From positions 4,117,001 to 4,181,000 of the forward strand of contig NZ_OY787459.1 of assembly GCF_963678865.1 (NCBI RefSeq): a DNA stretch of 64,000 nucleotides, read 5' to 3'. This DNA comes from Maridesulfovibrio sp. (GTDB taxonomy: Bacteria > Desulfobacterota > Desulfovibrionia > Desulfovibrionales > Desulfovibrionaceae). Positions 36,569-43,281 of this stretch are shown here, one piece after another. How positions within the stretch are numbered: the stretch's first letter is position 1; every line of letters starts with the position of its first letter. The position numbers and the translations under genes are program-made. Below the pieces are notes generated by a model. The model was not told the origin of the DNA. It worked only from the letters and a program-made list of their open reading frames with translations, and did no database searches.

Positions 36569-37180
36569 ATGGTTTTGAATCAGCATAAGACAGTACCTGT
36601 GGCTATTGATTCTGTGAAAAAAATTGATGGTTTCGAGATGGCCCGCTGCACCTATTTTGTCATTCAGGCCGAGCAGCCTCACCCCATCAGTTTAGGGATT
36701 GTCGACACGAGGATTCCCCTTATGTTGCTTAATTTTATTGGTGTTGTTCTTGGTTCGCCCGAATCGGAAAATGGCCTATTCGAATCTCCAGAGGCAATTC
36801 AAGGCCTTATCGACTATGTAGAATTTGAAGATTCCCCTTATCTCGTCGATACTGAAGATATTTGGTTGCCGATCTCCTGCCTGGAGAATGTCGGGGATGT
36901 ATTCCGTGGCGCTATTTTTCGGGTTGGTTTTGATCTTTTTCTTACCGCTCTGCAATTTCGGCAAAGCCTTAGTAATATAGAAGCCTTCACATACATGGCG
37001 AAGGATTTTCAGCAAGATGTAGAATTTTCTAGGCTTGAAACAGCCGCACTGTCTGAATGGTCTCAGAATCTTATTAAAGAGGCCAAAGATGCTCACCGTC
37101 TGGAGAAGGAAAAGTCTCCTGAAAGCTTTTTGCCTCGGCGAGAGCTGGATGATGACCTTAAACCTCGGGAGGAAATTTAA
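36569..37180 (+). CDS. Hypothetical protein, operon partner of the MBL protein
   Basis: A 203-residue soluble acidic protein I do not recognise. There is no signal peptide or membrane helix; the C-terminal 60 residues are charged and probably helical (EWSQNLIKEAKDAHRLEKEK). AAAGGA precedes the ATG. The stop is three bases before the start of the metallo-beta-lactamase gene, so the two form a tight unit. It is the first gene of the accessory region. Confidence 0.7.
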   Translation: MVLNQHKTVPVAIDSVKKIDGFEMARCTYFVIQAEQPHPISLGIVDTRIPLMLLNFIGVVLGSPESENGLFESPEAIQGLIDYVEFEDSPYLVDTEDIWLPISCLENVGDVFRGAIFRVGFDLFLTALQFRQSLSNIEAFTYMAKDFQQDVEFSRLETAALSEWSQNLIKEAKDAHRLEKEKSPESFLPRRELDDDLKPREEI

Positions 37181-37183
37181 ATA

Positions 37184-38041
37184 ATGCCCAGACTCGCAAT
37201 GACACTAATCGACGTGGGCTGGGGTGACTCCCTGTTTCTGGAATTTGAGGATGATGCCGGTAGCCGTTCTTTTGGCCTCATTGATTCCAATGATACCGCT
37301 AACTACCGTTCCAGCTTCATTTATCTTAAACGTTTCTTTGAGCGCGAAAAGCTCTATGAGACCCGTGATCACATGTTTGATTTTGTACTTCTGACTCATG
37401 CCCATGCGGACCATGCTCAGGGGTTAAAGGCAATTATCAGTCATTTTGGTACAAAGCGTTTCTGGTATCCACGCAGTTTAGAATGGGGAGGCACGGCCTC
37501 TTTGCTGGCGTTTGCCAATAAGACTACAAAAAACCTTATGGGCTACGCCAGACGTTCCCGTAAAAATATCCTCAACCATCAGGCCGTTGACGCAGGTAAT
37601 CTGGCACCCAATATTAATGGAACTCAGCTGGATTTTTTATGGCCCGCTCCCAATTTTATCGACCCTCACAATGAGAACGAGAATTCTGTCGTTCTGGCAC
37701 TCAAGCTTGGGGCGGTGTCCTTCCTTCTCACCGGTGATGCTGAGGAAAAGGCATGGAAGCGTATCGCAAATCGCATCCCTGCAGATACCAGAGTGTTCAA
37801 AGTTCCTCACCATGGGTCAGATAACGGCTTCTTCGATGGTTCAAGAAAATCTCTGTGGCTGGATGATTGTCCTCAAAATACTATGTTTGCAATCAGCAGC
37901 CATGTGAGGCCTTTTTCCCATCCTGCTCCGTCGGTAGAAAAGGCGCTCAAATCTCGGGATGTATACCGTACCGACCAGCATTATCACATCACCTTTGAGA
38001 CAGACGGCAGCAGTGTTAAAGTCAAATATTCACATTGGTAG
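37184..38041 (+). CDS. Stand-alone ComEC/Rec2-like metallo-beta-lactamase-fold hydrolase
   Basis: A 285-residue cytoplasmic MBL-fold enzyme. The metal motif is THAHADHAQG (HxHxDH). NSVVLALKLGAVSFLLTGDAE and VPHHGSDNG are the later blocks specific to the ComEC/Rec2 MBL domain, here without its membrane part. ComEC-type MBL domains are nucleases or phosphodiesterases; free-standing versions often lie in variable, defence-like loci. GGAGG precedes the ATG. It forms a pair with the upstream unknown gene and is convergent with the patatin gene. The substrate is unknown. Confidence 0.82.
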   Translation: MPRLAMTLIDVGWGDSLFLEFEDDAGSRSFGLIDSNDTANYRSSFIYLKRFFEREKLYETRDHMFDFVLLTHAHADHAQGLKAIISHFGTKRFWYPRSLEWGGTASLLAFANKTTKNLMGYARRSRKNILNHQAVDAGNLAPNINGTQLDFLWPAPNFIDPHNENENSVVLALKLGAVSFLLTGDAEEKAWKRIANRIPADTRVFKVPHHGSDNGFFDGSRKSLWLDDCPQNTMFAISSHVRPFSHPAPSVEKALKSRDVYRTDQHYHITFETDGSSVKVKYSHW

Positions 38042-38075
38042 TGAAAATGATTATTTGCTGCCGCCTGTTGTCAGG

Positions 38076-39209
38076 TTATTTTAAAGGGTATTGGGGATAG
38101 GGAAGGTTTCCCATGCTCGCGCTGGTGTCTACATAGGTTCGTACTGCGGCATCAGTCAGAGCGTAGCCCCAGTTGATCAACTTTTTCTGCTCTGCGGTAC
38201 TGAAGTGGTTTAGCCGTGTACGAATATCCGCCAGCTTTCGGGTAGTTTGTCCATCCGTGGCTAAAGTTGGAGTGATGTTATAGCCGGAGATTTTAGTACG
38301 TATGCCCCAGTATGCTCCGCCTGTTACTCCTCTCTTATAATCCTCAATGAGCTTTCTCTTGCGCACTGCCCGGGCTTGATCAGTGATTATATTCAGTACA
38401 CGAACTGACTGTTGAGCCCATTCTGCAGAGGGTTTGGCATCAACGTTTAGCGGTGCACCAGCATCACTTACTAATACGTTTTTGCAACGTTTCCAGATGC
38501 TTTCCAGTCCCATATTATCATACACCCCTCCGTCCGTTAGGTGGAGCTTGGAACGCAATCCCGGTTTGTCATATAGATACGCACCATCCCACTTTTTCCA
38601 GTCATTAGGTTTGACGTTTACTTTCAAAGGCGAGAGAACCGGTGGGAATGCACTAGATGCTGCTACAGCCGTAGCCAGCGAAATTTCGGGATTAGGTATT
38701 TCACCAATTTTATAGTCTGCCAGACGTTTACGGCACATCCTTACGCTGGAACCGGTCTGTAAGCTGGTAGCATAGAATTGAAATCTTGGCGCATAGTCAG
38801 GATCATCTTTAGGTAACGATTCATTAGGAAGATCTTGCAAGGTGGCACCGTTAAAGAGGTGTTTGTCATAGCGTTTGACTATCTCATCAGAAATAGAGTC
38901 AAATATGTTTATGATGCCACTCAAGCCAGCTGACACATCAATATCACATTTGCAGAAATCCTGAATTGTATCAGCCACTTTCTGTTCAAAGTTTATTGCT
39001 ACACCATTTTGGAATATTAACTCATTCCAACGTGTAGCCAGTACTCCTGAGGTTATGGAGCCGCCTGATACGCTTGTTATGATATCCATTTTTTTCAAGT
39101 ATCCAAGTTCGTTAAGCCGCCATAGGGAGCCGAGATTAAATAATGTCGCGCGAAATCCTCCGCCTGAGAGGCCAAGTCCGTATTCTTTATCAGGAGTCCT
39201 TTCTTCCAT
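38076..39209 (-). CDS. Patatin-like phospholipase, accessory region
   Basis: A 377-residue cytoplasmic patatin-family lipase. The oxyanion-hole stretch is LSGGGFRATLFNLG, the nucleophile is in SVSGGSITSG and the catalytic Asp in LTDGGVYDNMGLE; the DGG and SVSGGS forms point to the cPLA2-like side of the family. It has no signal peptide. It lies 90 bases after the unknown gene at 39300-39962 and faces the MBL gene. Patatins act as membrane-degrading effectors in some anti-phage systems; an effector role here is inference only. I chose the ATG at 39209 for its GAGGA site; a longer frame reaches 39287. Confidence 0.82.
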   Translation of the reverse strand: MEERTPDKEYGLGLSGGGFRATLFNLGSLWRLNELGYLKKMDIITSVSGGSITSGVLATRWNELIFQNGVAINFEQKVADTIQDFCKCDIDVSAGLSGIINIFDSISDEIVKRYDKHLFNGATLQDLPNESLPKDDPDYAPRFQFYATSLQTGSSVRMCRKRLADYKIGEIPNPEISLATAVAASSAFPPVLSPLKVNVKPNDWKKWDGAYLYDKPGLRSKLHLTDGGVYDNMGLESIWKRCKNVLVSDAGAPLNVDAKPSAEWAQQSVRVLNIITDQARAVRKRKLIEDYKRGVTGGAYWGIRTKISGYNITPTLATDGQTTRKLADIRTRLNHFSTAEQKKLINWGYALTDAAVRTYVDTSASMGNLPYPQYPLK

Positions 39210-39299
39210 GGCATTTTCCTCGAAATGTTTGTTTAAATTTATACATTGCGAATTCAGGCTTGGTGTCCTGAAGCTAGGCATGGGCACCCCTTTGATATT

Positions 39300-39962
39300 C
39301 TATTCATTTTTTGGGATATATGTTGTCCCAAAAATAGAGTAGTCAATGAATACATTGCCGCTTAAGTCAGGAACTCCGTCACGCTTTCTTTCGCCATGGG
39401 GATAATGTTCAAATCTATTAAAAGACTGGTATGCAAGACCAATTTGGTCATCTTTATTGTTGAGCATTGTGTTTGCGACAGCACCAAAAATATGTTTAAC
39501 AATTGCCACGCCAGCAAGAGCAGCAGGATTTGTCGCGGCAGCAACTAACGTAAGCACATCTGTCGTGAAAGTGTCGAACTCAGGTGCATTTATGATGCTA
39601 TCAATTTGTGCCCCTAGCGCATTAATATCTTCATCAATTTCAATTAGCATTAAAGACCAATTAAAAGAGACCGGAATACTGTCTGCTGTATACAGCGCGT
39701 AACCTGTATCACCAAAAGTCATCTGATGCCCATCTTTTACGTTATCGATTTGCATCAACTCCTTTGAGCTGAGCACTGATTTTGCCGCAGTCCTTATAAG
39801 CCACCTCTTTTCTTCGATATCTGTTGTTTTTTGCAGTGCATCTAGCGCAGGAAGATTTACATCTTTTCCTGTTATAAAACTTAGTACTTTGACCTCTCCT
39901 GAAAACCACTCGCGATTATCCAGTATCTTTAACTTGTTAAGTCTAAAAACGAAGAATTCCAT
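39300..39962 (-). CDS. Hypothetical protein upstream of the patatin gene
   Basis: A 220-residue protein I do not recognise. Residues 130-165 are a hydrophobic alanine-rich stretch (TLVAAATNPAALAGVAIVKHIFG) that could be an amphipathic or membrane-active helix. The C-terminal part has RFEHYPHGERKRDGVPDLSGNVFIDYSIFG, a beta-rich, aromatic and polar region suggesting a small sandwich domain. GGAG lies eight bases before the ATG. It is the first gene of the minus-strand unit with the patatin; the pair could be partner and effector. Confidence 0.7.
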   Translation of the reverse strand: MEFFVFRLNKLKILDNREWFSGEVKVLSFITGKDVNLPALDALQKTTDIEEKRWLIRTAAKSVLSSKELMQIDNVKDGHQMTFGDTGYALYTADSIPVSFNWSLMLIEIDEDINALGAQIDSIINAPEFDTFTTDVLTLVAAATNPAALAGVAIVKHIFGAVANTMLNNKDDQIGLAYQSFNRFEHYPHGERKRDGVPDLSGNVFIDYSIFGTTYIPKNE

Positions 39963-40182
39963 ACTTACTCCTTTTTTTTTAGATTACTACTCAGTATGGT
40001 TATAGTTTGTATTACTATATCTCAATTAGATAAAGTATCAAGAATAAAATGGACGGAACACTGCGATGCAGTATTTCTAAGTATATTGACAAGTTTATAG
40101 CCAAAGAACAGAATGCGGATAACTGGATAGTTCTTCATAATATTCTTTCTTAATTTAAGCGGCCCCCTCACCACCACAAACC
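39963..40182. other. 220-bp AT-rich gap at the left edge of the plasmid-like debris
   Basis: No gene is seen here. Base composition shifts from AT-rich (39963-40155) to GC-rich at about 40160, where decayed conjugation genes begin. This suggests a junction between two separately acquired segments. Confidence 0.4.
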
Positions 40183-40386
40183 CTACCGCGCCATCCCCAT
40201 CCCCGCACTTCTCTTCTGCGAGGATTTCTTGGCGAGTATCCGAATTCCTGCAAGTTGATCCTTCACCTCGCTTAGGCCGCTGGATTGGTGAAGATCGTTG
40301 AAGTAGGTTAAGCCTTGCAGCCTTTCGGTGGCGGTGAATTTCGGGGTTATTGAGATCCCGTTAACCGCCTTGGCCGAGTTCCGCAC
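40183..40386 (-). pseudogene. C-terminal fragment of an unknown plasmid gene
   Basis: This 67-codon frame overlaps the end of the ArdC-like relic and has no credible start. It ends in KKSSQKRSAGMGMAR, a basic tail that looks like the end of a larger plasmid protein such as a relaxase or primase. The assignment is uncertain; it is probably the far side of a deletion. Confidence 0.35.
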
Positions 40387-40882
40387 TGATCATCCAGCTT
40401 GAGATTTCAGCGCACAGTTCCTCGCGTGCATACAGCTCAGAACCGAAAGGTCCGCCTTCGCGATCCAGTCTTGCGGGGTGTCCGGTTCAGTGACCGAGTT
40501 CATGCAGCGCGGTGCTGTAATATTTATCAGGACTGTCAAAGGCAGCCTTTAAAGGCATATGAATTTCATCAGTGGAAGGGCGGTAGAACGCCCGGTCGCG
40601 CTGATCGTGAATAATGTTTGCCGCGGAGTTGGTCAGTATTTTCTCGGCGCGCTCGTCAGGATTCCATGTGATTTTCCGGCCATCCCATTCCGGTATACCT
40701 TCAATCTGGCTGGCGTGGAACACATTCGCAAAACGGACAATGGGCCTTTCCAGTAGGACCGCCGTTTTTTGCTTGTTTCCATCCTCATCGAGTACAGGCT
40801 TGCCGTCATCGTCGGTGAGCGTCCTTTCCTGCGACATCTGCCAGAATACAATGGGCGGTGATTTTGAACCTCTCTTGACCTG
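40361..40882 (-). pseudogene. ArdC/TraC-type antirestriction (zincin) gene, broken
   Basis: The decoded protein runs PIVFWQM...RPIVRFANVFHASQIEGIP...AFYRPSTDEIHMPLKAAFDSPDKYYSTALHELGH, the ArdC N-terminal ssDNA-binding plus zincin domains, as in plasmid primase TraC and antirestriction proteins. Directly after HELGH the frame has TGA (40487-40489) where TGG (Trp) is expected, and beyond it the homology resumes as TGHPARLDREGGPFGSELYAREEL. A missing base near 40870 breaks the 5' side (QVK / RGSK), and the true N terminus is gone. Three lesions make it a clear pseudogene. Confidence 0.8.
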
Positions 40883-41132
40883 CCAGAACCTTGAGCAGCG
40901 GCCTGTTACCGTTCAGGCCCAGATAGTGCCGCTCAAGGGAAATTTGGAAATATGGATTTGATTCGTCGAGATTGAAGCTTACGAAGTCACCACGGGAGGG
41001 TGTTCCGGGCGTAATCTGATAAATGCCCATGGGCATGGAAGAGGTGAAGTTCACCCGGTATCCGGCTTCATGGACTATGAAGCCGACTGCCGCAGCGTGG
41101 CAGATGAATGAGATCAACAGGAGCTTTCTCAT
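40806..41132 (-). pseudogene. traF: Truncated conjugative signal peptidase TraF
   Basis: 108 codons beginning with a hydrophobic signal/anchor and the S26-family block SSMPMGIYQI (nucleophile Ser) and RPLLKVLAG (general-base Lys). TraF proteins are usually 165-180 residues; here homology stops at about 40885, where the ArdC-like sequence begins. The last 23 codons are therefore read from the wrong gene. In IncP-type plasmids traF lies in a transfer operon that also contains traC, so an internal deletion between these genes is a plausible cause. Its ATG overlaps the stop of the upstream gene (ATGA). Confidence 0.75.
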
Positions 41133-42763
41133 GCTTTCGCTCCCTGAATATTTTTGGCCCAGAATGTTTTACGCCAGCCACGTTTTGATGCGTCAGTACT
41201 CAAGGGAAGCGAGCAGCGTGCATCAATCTCGTTCAGTTCATCGTCGCTGAGTGTTGCCAGCCACGATTCGAAGTCTGCGTCCTGTGCATCCTGTTCAGCC
41301 TGTTTAATCTTCTTCTGCTCAATGGATTTTAGCTCGGTAAGGATTTCCTTTTCTTTCTTGGCATTAGCAAGGGCCTGCTCATTGGGAGTCAGGAAGCCCA
41401 CAGGCCTGCGCCAAGTTCCTTTGCTCTTCAGCGTGGCAAAGAGATAATTGCAGGGGCCTTTGCGAGCTTTCGGGAATGTGTCGTGTTCCAGTTCCCATTC
41501 AGCGGCATGCAGGGAGTTCTCGATATCAAGGATTGTTTCATCGAAGGAAAGCCGGTGCTGTATGATCTGGCGGATCTGATCCGGACCGAATCTTTCATCA
41601 TGGAGTCGGGGCCAGAGGATTTGAAATTCGTCTGTGCTGAATGAAAACAGCCTTCGCGCCCAACGTTCTTCTTCATTTTCTTCAGAACCAGATAGATTTT
41701 TTATCTGTCTATCTAATAGTACCGGGTTCTGATACCGATCAGCATTGGTATCGGACTGCGGAACGGAATTGCTCTCAACCCTTGATTGGCAAGGGGTAAC
41801 GGCTTGTTTGACAGCTAAAGCAGCATTGCTAACAGGATACCGATCATGTTTGGTATCAGGATCGGTATCATTACGCTCATGATACCGGTCATGTTCGGTC
41901 ACACCGGGCTGATACCGATCAGCATTGGTGACATTCTGAGCGGGAAAGGCTTGCAACAGCTCCTTGATACGTTCCATGGGACCGCTGTTCAGCTTGAGGA
42001 TAACGCCGAAGCGAGGGCCGCGTTCGTGCTGACGTTTAGTGTATATTCCGGCTTCGTGTCCGTGCTTGATTACCCGCCGCGCGGTTACTTCGCTGCAAGC
42101 TGCGTCTCTGGCAATAGATTGAATTACAAGGGATATTTCGTCCTGTTCGGTTTGCTCAGAAAGAGTGGAGATGATACCGAACACGCGTTTGCCCTGATCG
42201 GATAAACGGGAAAATAGCGCGTCTGTATTGTCTGAAATATTTAATGATTGGGTGCTTGGCTTTGCGTTTTGGTCTTGCTTGTTACCAAAGTTTATTTGAT
42301 ACCGGTCACTATTGGTAACACCTTGCACTTGATACCGATCATGATAGGTATCAAGCAGTAAGCCGTATTCCTGCTTGTAAAGGCTCAGGAAGAATTCGCA
42401 GCGTTCTTTATATAAGGTAATGATGCTGCCATGCCTGCGTCCGGCCTGATGATTAGTGCGCTTGAAAAGTCCTGCTTTTTCGCCCTTGGGAAGGGTGCGC
42501 AGGACGCTTAATTTGCTGCATTTTACACCATATTGCAGGCTGGAGATCACAAAAGGAAACGGCTCACCTGATTCGACAGTGCTCGGTCCGGACTGGATAA
42601 GAGCGGCAAGAATCCTTTTGCCGGTAACGGAAAGACGGTTGTAGAATCCGGCAATATCACGGCGCATAAGCTTCTTCAGATGATCGGTATCAGCAGGGAC
42701 CTGATACTGATCATCGCAGTTACCAGAGCCATAATATTTGTGTTTGTGTGCCGTTGCATTCAT
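41129..42763 (-). CDS. Replication-initiator-like protein with two similar winged-helix regions and DRYQ linker repeats
   Basis: A 544-residue DNA-binding protein. Two segments (about residues 40-120 and 185-270) appear to be repeats of one winged-helix unit: RLSVTGKRILAALIQSG...KRTNHQAGRRHGSIITL and RLSDQGKRVFGIISTLS...KRQHERGPRFGVILKL. The linkers contain DRYQ-type peptides at least six times. The C-terminal third is charged and coiled (LANAKKEKEILTELKSIEQKK). Architecture recalls plasmid or phage initiators such as lambda O, but I cannot name a family. AAGGAA precedes the ATG, and it is coupled to traF. The coding DNA holds the palindromic repeats described separately. Confidence 0.7.
   Translation of the reverse strand: MNATAHKHKYYGSGNCDDQYQVPADTDHLKKLMRRDIAGFYNRLSVTGKRILAALIQSGPSTVESGEPFPFVISSLQYGVKCSKLSVLRTLPKGEKAGLFKRTNHQAGRRHGSIITLYKERCEFFLSLYKQEYGLLLDTYHDRYQVQGVTNSDRYQINFGNKQDQNAKPSTQSLNISDNTDALFSRLSDQGKRVFGIISTLSEQTEQDEISLVIQSIARDAACSEVTARRVIKHGHEAGIYTKRQHERGPRFGVILKLNSGPMERIKELLQAFPAQNVTNADRYQPGVTEHDRYHERNDTDPDTKHDRYPVSNAALAVKQAVTPCQSRVESNSVPQSDTNADRYQNPVLLDRQIKNLSGSEENEEERWARRLFSFSTDEFQILWPRLHDERFGPDQIRQIIQHRLSFDETILDIENSLHAAEWELEHDTFPKARKGPCNYLFATLKSKGTWRRPVGFLTPNEQALANAKKEKEILTELKSIEQKKIKQAEQDAQDADFESWLATLSDDELNEIDARCSLPLSTDASKRGWRKTFWAKNIQGAKA
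41731..42724. repeat. Family of ~22-bp imperfect palindromes, GATACC(N10)GGTATC, inside the rep-like gene
   Basis: Copies start at 41731, 41836, 41881, 41911, 42298 and 42331, with a weak copy at 42703. The best are 41731-41752, 41836-41857 and 42331-42352, with perfect GATACC/GGTATC arms; the middle usually reads GATCA or GGTCA. Extra half-sites GATCGGTATC lie at 41860-41869 and 42682-42691 and encode a different peptide (DTD) from the usual DRYQ. Conservation in two coding frames suggests that the DNA itself is selected, as expected for iterons or partition sites. Confidence 0.75.
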
Positions 42764-43135
42764 GGGCTGATTCCTTGGGGATCAGGTTCAGTTGAAAAAA
42801 GAGCTTTAAGAGTCGAAAAAATCAGGGAGTTCTCCCTAACTAAAATTATTGCCACGAGGGCGGACATGAAAAAGCTTGCTTAGGTCCGTATAACTTTGGT
42901 CGGGGCTATGCTTCATGGCGGGGATGATTTTGAGAATGTTATTAAAGAGCTTGATGTTGGGTTATACATAATCTGAACGTGTCTCAGGACGCAGGAAAAG
43001 AGCACAGCGGCAGGAATCACTGTGCTTACTGGTAGTATTTCTTTACTGAAAAAAGGTGGGACAACTCCGAAAAAAGGCACAAAAAAAGGACTCACACACA
43101 ACCCTAAGATTGTTTGTAAGTCCTTGATTTTCTTG
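42764..43135. other. 372-bp region between rep-like gene and tRNA-Leu
   Basis: This is the promoter side of the rep-like gene and the right end of the accessory region. A short frame ending at 42973 (LHGGDDFENVIKELDVGLYII) could be the tail of a lost gene. The A/G-rich stretch 43050-43100 has two similar AAAAAAGG blocks. No integrase gene is visible. Confidence 0.4.
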
Positions 43136-43222
43136 TGGTACCCAGAGCGGGACTTGAACCCGCACAAGCGTAAGCTCGAGGGATTTTAAGTCCCTTGCGT
43201 CTACCAATTCCGCCATCCGGGC
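43136..43222 (-). tRNA. tRNA-Leu (anticodon TAA)
   Basis: An 87-nt class II tRNA on the minus strand, with the 5' end at 43222 and an encoded CCA at 43136-43138. The acceptor GCCCGGA pairs with TCTGGGT; the anticodon stem AGGGA/TCCCT encloses loop CTTAAAA (anticodon TAA). It has a long variable arm (CTCGAGCTTACGCTTG) and the T arm GCGGG-TTCAAGT-CCCGC. Its 3' end faces the accessory region, making it a likely old integration site. Confidence 0.96.
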
Positions 43223-43281
43223 ACGGAAAGTACTGCTTGATATACTGTGTCTTTTACGTAGTCAAGCTTATAGATAGCATA

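Noticed and set aside
41731-42724. Palindrome family as a CRISPR array
   Set aside because: Spacing is irregular (30 to over 350 bases), units are short and lie inside a coding gene, and no cas genes are present.
42913-43167. Minus-strand open frame overlapping the tRNA-Leu 3' end
   Set aside because: It would be read through a tRNA gene, and its composition (PFFVPFFGVVPPFF) looks like a translation of A-rich DNA.
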